Source: JAHFUI01 sp041485905 (GTDB lineage: Bacteria; Acidobacteriota; Vicinamibacteria; Vicinamibacterales; CAVVIG01). Taken from it: a DNA stretch of 64,000 nucleotides. Of this stretch, positions 33,993-42,829 are shown one piece after another; position 1 is the first letter of the stretch; each line of letters opens with the position of its first letter. Location: positions 1 through 64,000 of the forward strand of contig JBGPKK010000001.1 of NCBI GenBank assembly GCA_041485905.1. Direction: 5' to 3'. A program made the translations under genes and the position numbers. Under the pieces are notes generated by a model, which saw nothing but the letters and a program-made list of their open reading frames with translations, was not told where the DNA came from and did not search any database.

Positions 33993-34925
33993 CTATTCTT
34001 CAACCAACCTCGTCGGAATCGTCACCGCCATCGTCCGCACCTCGTCCGCGGAGAACCCGGCGTCCAGCAGGCGCTGGGCGAACATCGCGAACCCTTCAGC
34101 GACCGGCGGGTTGATCGTTTGTCCGAGGTCGGTCGAGATTACGGCGCGGGACACACCAGCCTTGCGGATGTTCGCGAAGGCGACTTCCCAGGGAGCCTTG
34201 TTCGTGTAGGTGGTCGTGAAGCAGTGTTCGATGATGGCGCCCAGATCCGCGAGATCGTTCTGTTCGTCGCCGGTCAGGCTCTGCGACGGGAACTCCGCGT
34301 GCGTGACAACGACCTTCTTGACGCCGAGCTCTTTGGCCCCGCGTACGAGCGCGAAGATCTCTTTGCGGCCGACATGGCCAGTCGCGAGAATCATGTTGTG
34401 CTTGGCGATGCGCTCGAGGCATCGCCGGGTCGGCTCGGTCAGCTTGCCGGCTTCGTCTATCACCGTGAGGGGCGGCGGCGAAATCCCTTCGGCCGCGAGC
34501 TCGCGCTGAATCTTCGCCCAGAACGGGAGCTTGGCGGACCCGCCACCTGGTCGGCCGGCGGTTTCATTCGCCGCGTCGACCGTCGGAAACCAGACGATCT
34601 TGCATCCGGTGCGCCCGGCGAGCTCGACGGCAACCGGGTTCAAACCGCCAACGCTGTGGTTGAGCGTGACGGCGCCAAACACCTTGCTGCCCGGAACCGC
34701 TTTCGTGACGACCTGCGCGCGCTCGCCGGTCTGGATGTAGTGCGACTTCAGTACGAAGCCCTTCATGCCTTTGGCCAGAAATTCTTTCGCGCAATCGATA
34801 TCGTCAATCCGGCGGGCGATCACGTCGGGACCCACATGGATCTGAAGGTCGTAGGCGCCTTCCAACGCTTGCCACGCGGCGTGGGAGATCTTTACGGCTC
34901 CTTCTGTCGGTGTCTCTGGGGTCAT
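33993..34925 (-). CDS. DUF6282 (amidohydrolase-like) protein; candidate pyrone-dicarboxylate hydrolase
   Basis: 310-residue TIM-barrel-like protein: AYDLQIHVGPDVIARR at about 25-40, GFVLKSHYIQTG, AVTLNHSVGGLNP, VWFPTVDAANE, VVVTHAEFPSQSL and AVISTDLGQTINP. I recognise it as DUF6282-like, a group related to metal-dependent hydrolases. The usual HxH of that group appears as QIH, so one metal ligand seems lost. It is the first gene of the protocatechuate train, and the pathway here lacks any LigI-like lactonase, so it may hydrolyse 2-pyrone-4,6-dicarboxylate. That role is inference. It is divergent from the OxlT-like carrier. Confidence 0.65.
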   Translation of the reverse strand: MTPETPTEGAVKISHAAWQALEGAYDLQIHVGPDVIARRIDDIDCAKEFLAKGMKGFVLKSHYIQTGERAQVVTKAVPGSKVFGAVTLNHSVGGLNPVAVELAGRTGCKIVWFPTVDAANETAGRPGGGSAKLPFWAKIQRELAAEGISPPPLTVIDEAGKLTEPTRRCLERIAKHNMILATGHVGRKEIFALVRGAKELGVKKVVVTHAEFPSQSLTGDEQNDLADLGAIIEHCFTTTYTNKAPWEVAFANIRKAGVSRAVISTDLGQTINPPVAEGFAMFAQRLLDAGFSADEVRTMAVTIPTRLVEE

Positions 34926-34999
34926 GGACTCCTCGGTGCGCGAATTTCGATCAGGAAACAGTCATTCTACTTCGGGAATTCAAATACAATGCGCCTCCA

Positions 35000-36286
35000 A
35001 TGACTCCGAACCGTTGGCGCGTTCCCGTCGGAGCGGTGGCGGTCCACATCTGCATCGGATCGGTTTACGCGTGGAGCACGTTCAACCGGCCGATCCAGGC
35101 ATTGTTTCCGCACGAGCCGTGGTGGTTCAGTCCGCCGTACACGACATTCACGACCGCCTTGGTGCTGCTCGGCTTGAGCGCGGCGTTCGGGGGTCCGTGG
35201 GTCGAGCGACGCGGCCCCCACGTCGCCGCCACCGTCGCCGCGCTGTTCTTCGGCACCGGTCTCATCATCGGCGGCATCGGCCTCGCGCTCCGCCAGTCGG
35301 TGTTGGTGTTCCTGGGCATGGGCGTGATTGGCGGCATCGGCTGCGGACTGGGCTACATCTCGCCGGTCAGCACGCTCGTGAAATGGTTTCCCGACCGGCG
35401 CGGCATGGCCACCGGCATGGCGATCATGGGGTTCGGCGGCGGCGCCTTTCTCGCCGGGTACCTCAACGTGTTCTTCATGGATCGCATCGGTGTCGCCAAC
35501 ACCGTGATGGCGCTCGGAACGATCTATCTCGCGATCATGTTGACGGGCTCCCGCCTGCTCGAACGGCCGCCGCCCGGCTGGCGCCCTGCCGGGTGGAACG
35601 GTCCGGCCAAAACCACGGCCATGATGACGGACCGCAGCGTCACGCGGAATCAGGCGGTGCAGACGCTGCAGTTCTTCCTGCTGTGGGGCATTCTCTTCAT
35701 CAACGTGACTGCGGGGATCGGCATCCTCGCGCAAGCCTCGCCGATGATGCAGGACATGTTTCACCGGACCGCGCGCCAGGCGGCCGCGGTCGTGTCGCTG
35801 ATCAGCATCTTCAACGCGTCGGGACGGTTCCTCTGGGCCTCCGGCTCCGACTACATCGGCCGCCGCAACACGTACACGATTTTCTTCGCCGTGCAGTTCG
35901 TGCTGTTTCTGCTGATCCCGCGTCTGGCGGCCAGCGGAAGCTGGATCCTGTTCCAGACCAGCCTCTTCATCGTCTTCACGATGTACGGCGGCGGGTTTGC
36001 CACCATCCCCGCGTTTCTCGCCGACATCTTCGGACCCGAGAACGTCGGCGCGATCCACGGCGCGCTGCTGACGGCGTGGAGCGCCGCGGCGGTGGTCGGG
36101 CCGGTGATCATCACCGAGTTGTCCAACCGCGCGAAGGCGGCCCTCGCTCCAGGCGCCGATCGGATTCACATCTACGATACGCCGCTGCAGGTACTGGCGG
36201 CGCTGCTGGCTGTGGGGTTCGTCCTGACGTTGCTCGTCAGACCGTTACGGTCTTCGAGCTATGCTCTGAGCACAATCGAAAGGTGA
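35000..36286 (+). CDS. OxlT-like MFS carrier (oxalate/formate antiporter family)
   Basis: About 428 residues with 12 predicted helices. VHICIGSVYAWSTFNRPI in helix 1, LGYISPVSTLVKWFPDRRGMATG, FGGGAFLAGYLN and MYGGGFATIPAFLADIFG are typical of the OxlT/MCT-like branch, which exchanges or imports mono- and dicarboxylates. Placed divergently to the aromatic train, it may move a substrate or intermediate of that pathway. The ATG at 35000 is preferred; upstream frame overlaps the DUF6282 gene start. The esterase gene follows after 4 bp. Confidence 0.82.
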   Translation: MTPNRWRVPVGAVAVHICIGSVYAWSTFNRPIQALFPHEPWWFSPPYTTFTTALVLLGLSAAFGGPWVERRGPHVAATVAALFFGTGLIIGGIGLALRQSVLVFLGMGVIGGIGCGLGYISPVSTLVKWFPDRRGMATGMAIMGFGGGAFLAGYLNVFFMDRIGVANTVMALGTIYLAIMLTGSRLLERPPPGWRPAGWNGPAKTTAMMTDRSVTRNQAVQTLQFFLLWGILFINVTAGIGILAQASPMMQDMFHRTARQAAAVVSLISIFNASGRFLWASGSDYIGRRNTYTIFFAVQFVLFLLIPRLAASGSWILFQTSLFIVFTMYGGGFATIPAFLADIFGPENVGAIHGALLTAWSAAAVVGPVIITELSNRAKAALAPGADRIHIYDTPLQVLAALLAVGFVLTLLVRPLRSSSYALSTIER

Positions 36287-36290
36287 TCGC

Positions 36291-37166
36291 ATGAAATCTA
36301 TCTTTGCAACCGCACTTCTGCTGACGTCGGGTACCTGGAGCTACGCTCAGGCGCCCGCCCCTGATCCGAAGAGCCCGCAGTATCAGGCCAAAGGCGAGCA
36401 GGACCGCACCTACACATTTCCGGGGACCGGCGAAAGCATTGCGTACCACATCTACGTGCCGATGAAGTGGGACCGCAACACGAAGCTGCCGCTGGTGATC
36501 CTCACGCATGGTGCGAATCAACCGGCGACGGCGCCCTTCCAGCGGCCGATGCAGAATCCCACGCTCGCCAAAACCGCTGAAGAACGCGGCTACATCGTGG
36601 CGGCGGTGACCGGCTATCACGCGAACGCCACCGGCGTCGGCGGATGGAACGTGCCCTATCCGATGGTGCAGGTCCAGGCCGCTGGACGCGGCGGTGGTGG
36701 CGGGAGACGCGGCGGCCAGGCGGCCGCGCCGCCCACCGCTGACGATTTCCAACATGCCGAGATGGACGTGCTGTATGTGGCCGACCTCATGGCCAAGGAA
36801 TACAACGCGGATCCGAACCGCGTCTACCTGATGGGGAACTCTTCCGGGGGCAGCGCCGTCTGGAACATCGCCGTGAAGTATCCCGAGCGGTGGACCGCCA
36901 TCTCACCGAGCGCCGCTCCGCTCGAGGACGCGAACTTCCCCTATGAAAAGCTCAAGACCGTGCCCGTGCTGGTCGTGCACGGCGATATGGACACCACCAT
37001 GGTCTTCGATGCCAGCAAGACGATGGTCGATCATGCCGTCGCCAAAGGCATCGATGCGACGTGGCTGCCCGTGGCCGGCGGCATGCACACCGATGCGTGG
37101 GCGCAGCCAGAAATCATCAAACAGATCTTCAACTTCTTCGACACCCACAAGACAAAGAAAAAGTAG
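36291..37166 (+). CDS. Exported alpha/beta hydrolase (esterase, PHB-depolymerase-like)
   Basis: 291 residues with a Sec signal ending near YAQA (residue 20). The fold shows LPLVILTHGAN (oxyanion region), the nucleophile elbow GNSSGGSAVW with the serine near 183, an acid in VVHGDMDTTM, and the histidine in AGGMHTDAW. A Gly/Arg-rich loop (GRGGGGGRRGG) is inserted before the elbow. It should act outside the cytoplasm on esters. Tight linkage to the carrier (4 bp, no separate promoter) suggests it frees a carboxylate that is then imported, perhaps a phenolic acid; this is inference. Confidence 0.78.
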   Translation: MKSIFATALLLTSGTWSYAQAPAPDPKSPQYQAKGEQDRTYTFPGTGESIAYHIYVPMKWDRNTKLPLVILTHGANQPATAPFQRPMQNPTLAKTAEERGYIVAAVTGYHANATGVGGWNVPYPMVQVQAAGRGGGGGRRGGQAAAPPTADDFQHAEMDVLYVADLMAKEYNADPNRVYLMGNSSGGSAVWNIAVKYPERWTAISPSAAPLEDANFPYEKLKTVPVLVVHGDMDTTMVFDASKTMVDHAVAKGIDATWLPVAGGMHTDAWAQPEIIKQIFNFFDTHKTKKK

Positions 37167-37173
37167 TGGGTCG

Positions 37174-39216
37174 TTACGAGGCCGAATATCGAATGATGAA
37201 GGCTTCGAGCGCGGCTTCGTCGGCCGAAGTAAAGGCGAGCCCGCTGCGGTACCTGAACTGCAGGCCTTTGGAATGCGGCTCGATCCAGGTCCACACGATC
37301 GTGCCCTGGCATGTGACCGGAATCTCGTCCGACGGCAGCAGCAGCGTGATCGCGCGGTTCACGTCCAGCTGCTTCGGACAGAGCACTTGAGCGCCGCCGA
37401 CAGACAGATCGACCAACACACCGGGCTCCCCGTCGATCTCAACGTTGAACTTGGCGCCGCACCGGTAGCGCGTCGTTCTCCGAACGGCTTTCTCGGAGTC
37501 TGATGCCGGAGCTTCGAGGAGCGACAGCAGCTCCACGTCGCGGGCCTGCGCGGCCTTCTCGTGGTCGGCAAGCTGGAGCTCGAGCGCGCGAATCCGCTCG
37601 CTCGCCGCATCGCGATCGCGGATCGCCGCCTCGGCACGCGCTTCCGCGTCCTTCCATCCCCGCTCGGTATCCGCCAGCTTGGCGTCAATCGCTTCGAGTC
37701 GCGCATCGAGCGCGCTCTGCGCCGCATCGGCCACCTTGCGCGCCGCGTCCAGTTCCGCAGCGATCGTGTCGCGCTCGCGGATCGCATCCCCGGCACGCGC
37801 CTCCGCGTCTTTCAACGCCCGCTTCGTCTGTACGAGCTTGGCGTCGATCCCTTTTCGGCGCGCGTTGACTGCCGTCTCCACGTCAAGGACCTTCTGACGC
37901 GCCGTCTTCAGTTCGGCGGCCAGCGCGTCGCGCTCGCGGATGGCTCCGTCACCACGGGCCTCGGCATCCTTCAGCGCCTTCTCGGTCTCCGCGAGCTTGG
38001 CGTCGATCGCTTCCAGCCGAGCGTCCACCGCAACTTGCGCGGCACGAGCCGTCTCTCGCACGCTGTCCAGCTCTGCGGCCAGCGCGTCGCGCTCGCGGAT
38101 CGCCTCGGCGGCACGCGCCTCCGCGTCTTTCAGCGCCCGTTCGGCCTCTGCGAGCTTGGCGTCGATCGCTTCCAGCCGAGCGTCCACCGCAACTTGCGCG
38201 GCACGAGCCGTCTCTCGCACGCTGTCCAGCTCCGCGGCCAGCGCGTCGCGCTCGCGGATCGCCTCGGCGGCACGCGCCTCCGCGTCTTTCAGCGCCCGCT
38301 CGGCCTCTGCGAGCTTGGCGTCGATCGCTTCCAGCCGAGCGTCCACCGCAACTTGTGCGGCACGGGCCGTCTCTCGCACGCTGTCCAGCTCCGCGGCCAG
38401 CGCGTCGCGCTCGCGAGTCACAGCGTCGGTGCGCTCGATCCCCGCTTTCACAGCTTGCTCGAGCTCCACGGATCGACGTTCGAGGCCTTCCACTTTCGAC
38501 CGGTGGGCTTCGTCTTCCGCGGCGCGCGTGTCGGTCGCGCGCTGGGCGGCGGCCAGCTCGCGCTGAAGCGTCGCCACGGTCTCGGTCAGCTGCGCCCGTG
38601 CCTCGCGCTGCTGGGCGAGCTCGGCGTCGAGTGCGGCGCTGTTTGCGCGCTCGATGCGGAGTGAGCTCTGCGCCTCTTCGATGTCGCGGCGGAGCGCGAT
38701 GACGGCTTCGCGTTCCGTCGCCAGCGCGGCCCGTTCCTGCTCGAGGTCGCGGTCGCGTGCCGCGTGGGCACCACGTTCCTCTTCCCACGCCGACCGGGTG
38801 TCGCCAAGCTCCCGACTGAGCCGCGCGCCCGCGTCGCGCTCGCCTTCGACCGCCGCCTGCGCCTGCTCGAGCTCGATCCGCAGCGACGTGGTGCCCGCGC
38901 GTTCCGCCTCGAGCGACCGCTGCGCCTCGGCGGTGGCAACGGTTGCGCGCTCCTGCGCGTGCAGCTGCGCCTCCAGCGTCGCTCGCGCTGCGGCCGCTGC
39001 GGCTTCCGCCGTCGCGACACGGGCCAACCCGAGAACCAGATCCTCCAGAGGCGCATGCTGATCCGGATGCGCGAGGGCGGCTTCGAGGGCAGCCAGGCGA
39101 GCATCGAGCGCCGTGCGCAGCGCGTCAAGCTCGCGCTGGGCGTTCTCAGCAAGATAACGCCTGATGGCTTCAGGCGACGGGTCGGCGGCCGGTGGGGTGA
39201 CGCGGGGTTTGCTCAT
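37174..39216 (-). CDS. Long coiled-coil protein with C-terminal PilZ domain
   Basis: About 680 residues. Residues 15-560 are almost wholly heptad coiled coil, rich in Ala, Glu, Arg; from about 250 on there are five copies of a 53-residue unit (RERDALAAELDSVRETARAA, then QVAVDARLEAIDAKLAEAER and ALKDAEARAAEAI), matching 159-bp DNA repeats. The C-terminal approximately 100 residues (RRTTRYRCGAKFNVEID to RSGLAFTSADEAAL) form a PilZ domain with LVDLSVGGAQV; the RxxxR-type c-di-GMP site appears as RRTTRYR. It may link c-di-GMP to a filament or motility complex. Start ATG 39216; longer open frame upstream overlaps the PEGA gene. Confidence 0.8.
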   Translation of the reverse strand: MSKPRVTPPAADPSPEAIRRYLAENAQRELDALRTALDARLAALEAALAHPDQHAPLEDLVLGLARVATAEAAAAAARATLEAQLHAQERATVATAEAQRSLEAERAGTTSLRIELEQAQAAVEGERDAGARLSRELGDTRSAWEEERGAHAARDRDLEQERAALATEREAVIALRRDIEEAQSSLRIERANSAALDAELAQQREARAQLTETVATLQRELAAAQRATDTRAAEDEAHRSKVEGLERRSVELEQAVKAGIERTDAVTRERDALAAELDSVRETARAAQVAVDARLEAIDAKLAEAERALKDAEARAAEAIRERDALAAELDSVRETARAAQVAVDARLEAIDAKLAEAERALKDAEARAAEAIRERDALAAELDSVRETARAAQVAVDARLEAIDAKLAETEKALKDAEARGDGAIRERDALAAELKTARQKVLDVETAVNARRKGIDAKLVQTKRALKDAEARAGDAIRERDTIAAELDAARKVADAAQSALDARLEAIDAKLADTERGWKDAEARAEAAIRDRDAASERIRALELQLADHEKAAQARDVELLSLLEAPASDSEKAVRRTTRYRCGAKFNVEIDGEPGVLVDLSVGGAQVLCPKQLDVNRAITLLLPSDEIPVTCQGTIVWTWIEPHSKGLQFRYRSGLAFTSADEAALEAFIIRYSAS
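37612..38415. repeat. Five 159-bp tandem repeats coding for coiled coil
   Basis: The word GCGCTCGCGG recurs at 37771 and 37930 and the surrounding unit starts again at 38080, 38239 and 38398, each exactly 159 bp apart. The two units nearest 38080-38400 are nearly identical, pointing to recent duplication; outer units have diverged. Units stay in frame (53 codons). Confidence 0.85.
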
Positions 39217-39230
39217 CGCGGTGACGCGGG

Positions 39231-39245
39231 AAGCGATTATAGTTT
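39231..39245. promoter_or_regulatory. Overlapping divergent -10 elements
   Basis: ATTATAGT at 39236-39243 reads TATAGT on the plus strand (39238-39243) and TATAAT on the minus strand (39241-39236). Both divergent genes start close by: the PEGA gene GTG at 39252 only 8 nt after the box (a leaderless message is possible) and the PilZ gene ATG at 39216 about 20 nt away. No -35 boxes are obvious. Confidence 0.4.
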
Positions 39246-39251
39246 TAGTCT

Positions 39252-40361
39252 GTGGCCTCGAACGACGGATCGCCGGACCGGCCTGCCAATCTGATCGCAG
39301 CCGCGCACACGGCCGCCAGCTGGGCCCGCGCGCGACGCACGACGTGGACCGACCCGCCGGTGAGCCCGGTGAACGTTGTCGCGACCGAACCACGGGTAAA
39401 GCGAACCTCGCCGGCTGCGATCGTGCCGGCACGCGAGGCCGCGGCGCCGCCAGTCCCGCCCGCACCTGTCGCGAATCTCCCGCCGCCGCTCGCGAGTGCT
39501 CCGCCGGTGCCGGTCGCGATCCGGCGGACCGTTGCGTCGCTTGCCGCTCGGACCGCGAAGCTGGTGGCCATCGGAGCACCCGTGATGCGATGGCTGCCTC
39601 GCGTGGCCGTCGCAGCGGCGCTGCTGGCGGGCGGCGTGGCGAGCCGGCAGTACGTATGGAACCCATGGAACATGGCGACGACCTCAAAGACCCCCGTCGC
39701 GCCGATCGGGCCAGCGCCGGGTAATCCAGCCGCGACCGCGCACAAAGCGAGAGGCGGATTACGGGTGAAGTCGACGCCCCCTGGCGCGCGCGTGTTCGTC
39801 GACGGCAAGATGCGCGGCGTCACGCCGGTAACGCTCGCGGATGTGAACGTTGGCCGCCACACGATCGAGCTCAAGAGCGACGCGGGGACGGTGCAGCGGG
39901 CCGTCACCGTGGCCGCCGACCAAACGGCGGAGCTCGACGAGTCGATCTTCTCGGGATGGCTCGCCGTGTATGCGCCGTTCGATCTGGTCGTCACCGAAGG
40001 TGGACGCGCGTTCCGTCTCGACGACCGGAACCAGCTCCTGCTGTCTCCGGGACAACACGAGCTCCATCTGACGAATCGAACGCTCGGATACGACGTCGTG
40101 CGCCAAGTGGAGTTGAAACCGGGTGAAACGACGACTCTATCGCTGAAACCGCCGCCATCGACGATGACGGTGACGGCGAGTGAAGCGGCGGAGGTCTGGG
40201 TGGACCGCGCCCGGGTTGGACAGACGCCGCTGACCGACCATCCGGCCGAGCTCGGCTCGCACGAAATCGTCGTCCGACGCGCGGCCGGAGGCGAGCGCCG
40301 ATCCACCGTCACCGTTACCGTGCGCCCATTCACGTTGAACGTCGACTTCTCCAAGCCTTAG
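39252..40361 (+). CDS. Membrane-anchored PEGA-domain protein
   Basis: 369 residues: a cytoplasmic Pro/Ala-rich N-terminal part (1-110), one TM helix (about 115-132), then periplasmic PEGA modules. The first, GGLRVKSTPPGARVFVDGKMRGVTPVTLADV, is clear; a second, weaker one (VTASEAAEVWVDRARVGQTPLTDHP) is near the C-terminus, with a beta-rich stretch between. PEGA modules often bind surface polysaccharide or anchor signalling proteins; this one has no kinase domain. It is divergent from the PilZ protein and may share its regulation. Its stop overlaps the end of the convergent beta-RFAP synthase gene by 4 bp. Confidence 0.78.
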   Translation: MASNDGSPDRPANLIAAAHTAASWARARRTTWTDPPVSPVNVVATEPRVKRTSPAAIVPAREAAAPPVPPAPVANLPPPLASAPPVPVAIRRTVASLAARTAKLVAIGAPVMRWLPRVAVAAALLAGGVASRQYVWNPWNMATTSKTPVAPIGPAPGNPAATAHKARGGLRVKSTPPGARVFVDGKMRGVTPVTLADVNVGRHTIELKSDAGTVQRAVTVAADQTAELDESIFSGWLAVYAPFDLVVTEGGRAFRLDDRNQLLLSPGQHELHLTNRTLGYDVVRQVELKPGETTTLSLKPPPSTMTVTASEAAEVWVDRARVGQTPLTDHPAELGSHEIVVRRAAGGERRSTVTVTVRPFTLNVDFSKP

Positions 40362-41350
40362 ACGGATTTGTCGCGCCACACGCGCGCGCCTTCCGTGCGG
40401 AACGGTCCCCAGTACACCCGGCCGACGCTGCCGTGGGTGCTCAACACGGCGCGCACGCGCTCGGCGAGATCGAGGCCGGCCGCTTCACCGTCGACGATCC
40501 CGTACACCGCCGGACCCCACGAGCTCTGCCCCACTCCCGATGCGCCCCACTCTGCCATGCGGCGCACCAGTTCTTCGCTCGGCCCGGGCGCGAACATGCC
40601 ACCCTGCACCGACTCGAACCAGCGACCGGTAATCGCCTGGATCGCGCTCAGCGCGGCGCCGAACGTCGCGAGATCGTCTTCTGCGACCGCCGGGAGCAGC
40701 GCCATGAGCACGAGATGCGCGACACGCTCGGCGTCACGTTCGGGCGGCGGCGGCAACTGCGCGAACGCCTCCGCTTCCGCCGCGCCGCTCATGCCCGGCG
40801 GGGAGTCCGGCACGGCAACGACGCATCGCCAGCTGGGCGGGAACCTCAGCCGCGCGAGCAGTGGAGCGACATCGTTGTGCTCGGGCCGCCGTCCACCTTC
40901 GAGCACGAGACCTCCTCCGTCGAACGTCCACGTGCCGATGGCGGAGCGCTGCGCGCGTCCGACCTCGCGCGCCAGTGCGGGCGCGTCCGTCGCGAGCCCA
41001 TGGAGCTCCGCCAGCGCACGCGCGACAGCGAGCGCGAGCTGAGTACCTGAGCCGAGTCCCGCGTGCGACGGCAGCGCGCGGTGCACGGACAGCCGGGCGC
41101 CACGTTCCAGGCGGTGATGGGTTAGAAACCGCCGCGCGAAATCGGCGGCCCGATCGGCGTCCTCCCCGGTCACCGTCAACCTGTCGGCTGCGCCCGCCGA
41201 GACGAGGAGCGTCGGCTCGGGCGCCGCCGCGCCGATGCCGCCAAACCGGCGGCCGAGCGCGCCGCGAAGGTCGAGCAGCCCGAAATGAAGACGCGCAGGC
41301 GCTTCGACGAACACCGCCTGATCGCCCGCGGGCTGAGAATGTCCGGTCAT
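40358..41350 (-). CDS. mptG: Beta-ribofuranosylaminobenzene 5'-phosphate (beta-RFAP) synthase
   Basis: A 330-residue GHMP-kinase-fold enzyme. APARLHFGLLDLRGALGRRFGGIG near the N-terminus and LPSHAGLGSGTQLALAVARA (glycine-rich loop) are hallmarks of beta-RFAP synthase, as is WGPAVYGIV near the end. It condenses 4-aminobenzoate with phosphoribosyl pyrophosphate, releasing CO2, the first committed step to tetrahydromethanopterin. The ATG overlaps the stop of the DUF447 gene (ATGA). Immediately upstream lie pabCAB, which supply 4-aminobenzoate. It is the last gene of this minus-strand unit. Confidence 0.9.
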   Translation of the reverse strand: MTGHSQPAGDQAVFVEAPARLHFGLLDLRGALGRRFGGIGAAAPEPTLLVSAGAADRLTVTGEDADRAADFARRFLTHHRLERGARLSVHRALPSHAGLGSGTQLALAVARALAELHGLATDAPALAREVGRAQRSAIGTWTFDGGGLVLEGGRRPEHNDVAPLLARLRFPPSWRCVVAVPDSPPGMSGAAEAEAFAQLPPPPERDAERVAHLVLMALLPAVAEDDLATFGAALSAIQAITGRWFESVQGGMFAPGPSEELVRRMAEWGASGVGQSSWGPAVYGIVDGEAAGLDLAERVRAVLSTHGSVGRVYWGPFRTEGARVWRDKSV

Positions 41351-41955
41351 TCTTGATCGGACGCGACAGGCGCGGAGCGGATGTGGTCGGTGAGCAGTGC
41401 CATCGCCTCGAACTCCTGGGCGCCCGCGGTCTTGTCCACGATCACCTGCAGCCGGGCCATCTCGCTCTCCACGAAGGCGCGTGGCAGGAAATGGACGCGC
41501 GTGGCATAGATGGCCGCCTCGAGCACCGCGTGCCTCGCCCGGTTGTAACCGATGAACTCGCGGCGCGTCCCATGGTGGACGACCGCCATGTCGATTCGCG
41601 AGCGCGGCGGCGTACTGTCGATCGCGCGGATCGTCAGCTCCCGCCACGAGCAGCAGTCGGCAAGCACAACGCCGCGAACGGCCACCGCCGGCACTGTCGG
41701 GTACTGCGGATTCGCGATCGCGGCGCGGGCGAACACCCGCACATCGTCAGTGAGGTTGACGACCGCCGCGCCGGTCGCCACCACATTGCGGTATGTCGCC
41801 GTCTCGATGAAGGGCTTGAGGACGATGGTGTCGCCGTGAGTGCCGGGGTCCCACTCGACGCCCATAGGGGCGCAGTTCACCGTGCCGTCTTCGGCCAGGG
41901 TCGTGACGATAGTCTCGACGATCACGATCCGATCCGCGTCTGAGTCACTTGCCAC
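41347..41955 (-). CDS. DUF447 flavoprotein-like protein of H4MPT loci
   Basis: About 202 residues. VETIVTTLAEDGTVNCAPMGVEW at the start resembles a split-barrel FMN-binding fold, and NLTDDVRVFARAAI, RREFIGYNRARHAVLEAAIYATR mark it as DUF447. Homologues occur beside H4MPT genes in methylotrophs and methanogens; the reaction is not known to me. The start is uncertain: GTG 41955 overlaps the pabC end by 11 bp, TTG 41970 and GTG 41925 are alternatives. It is tightly coupled to mptG. Confidence 0.8.
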   Translation of the reverse strand: MASDSDADRIVIVETIVTTLAEDGTVNCAPMGVEWDPGTHGDTIVLKPFIETATYRNVVATGAAVVNLTDDVRVFARAAIANPQYPTVPAVAVRGVVLADCCSWRELTIRAIDSTPPRSRIDMAVVHHGTRREFIGYNRARHAVLEAAIYATRVHFLPRAFVESEMARLQVIVDKTAGAQEFEAMALLTDHIRSAPVASDQE

Positions 41956-42829
41956 ACTCCTGCGCGACAAGGGCGGAGTACGCGCCGGCGAGCTTGCGCG
42001 TCAAGGCGCCGGGCGTACCTCGATGACGCGTGGAACGCGACGTCGGGCCGATCGGATGCGCGTCCACGCGAACGAGCGGCGCGAGCCCGCGCAGCGAGCT
42101 GGTAAGGAACGCCTCCCGTGCGTCCACGAGATCGGCCAGCCCGAATGCGCGCTGCTCGTTCGGGACACCGAGCGAGGTCGCGAGCTCGAGCACTGCCTCC
42201 CGCGTAAGACCCGGGAGTGCGCCGCACGAGACTGGCGGCGTCAGAAGGATGCTCCCGGTCCAGATGAACAAATTGCTCGACGTGGCCTCTGAGCAATGCG
42301 ATTCGGTGTCGAGAAAAATCGCCTCGTCCGCGCCGGCCCGGTGCGCCTCGAGCCATGCGGCGACCGCGTCGGTGTAGCCGAGCGTCTTGAGCCCGGCCGT
42401 CATCGCCCGCTCATTGCGGAGTCCCGACGCGACGTGCGCCGTGAGGCCGACGTCGTAGATCGCCGCCGGGAACACGGGCAGTGGGCTTACAGCAACGATC
42501 ACTGTCGGACGCGCGTCGAGAGACGGCGCGACGCCACCGGCGCCGAGGCCGCGGGTCACCGTGAGGCGGACAGCCGCGTCAACGCGACCCGCCGAACCCG
42601 TCGCATCAAGCACCCACTCGCGCAGCTCGGGAGATTCCGGGATCTGGAGTGCGGCGAGCGCGGAGACGAGCCGCGCGAGATGGCGGTCGAGCCGAAATAC
42701 CGCGCCGCTCTCCGCGCGCATCGTCTCGAAGACGCCGTCGGCGAGCGTGAGGCCGCGGTCGTTCGCCGAGACATGCAGGCCAGAGGACGGCTGCCGCTCG
42801 CCGTTGACCCACACCGCCGGCACCGTCAC
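41945..42829 (-). CDS. pabC: Aminodeoxychorismate lyase
   Basis: Class IV PLP enzyme, 294 residues. It has the conserved opening VWVNGERQPSSGLHVSANDRGL, ADGVFETMRA, the PLP lysine in AGLKTLGYTDAV, EAIFLDTESHCSEATSSNLF and the phosphate-binding TPP..GALPGLTREAV. It forms 4-aminobenzoate and pyruvate from aminodeoxychorismate. The alternative, a branched-chain or D-amino acid aminotransferase, is unlikely given pabA-pabB next door. The GTG start overlaps the pabA stop (GTGA). 4-Aminobenzoate is used by both folate and H4MPT; clustering with mptG favours the latter. Confidence 0.87.
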   Translation of the reverse strand: MTVPAVWVNGERQPSSGLHVSANDRGLTLADGVFETMRAESGAVFRLDRHLARLVSALAALQIPESPELREWVLDATGSAGRVDAAVRLTVTRGLGAGGVAPSLDARPTVIVAVSPLPVFPAAIYDVGLTAHVASGLRNERAMTAGLKTLGYTDAVAAWLEAHRAGADEAIFLDTESHCSEATSSNLFIWTGSILLTPPVSCGALPGLTREAVLELATSLGVPNEQRAFGLADLVDAREAFLTSSLRGLAPLVRVDAHPIGPTSRSTRHRGTPGALTRKLAGAYSALVAQECGK

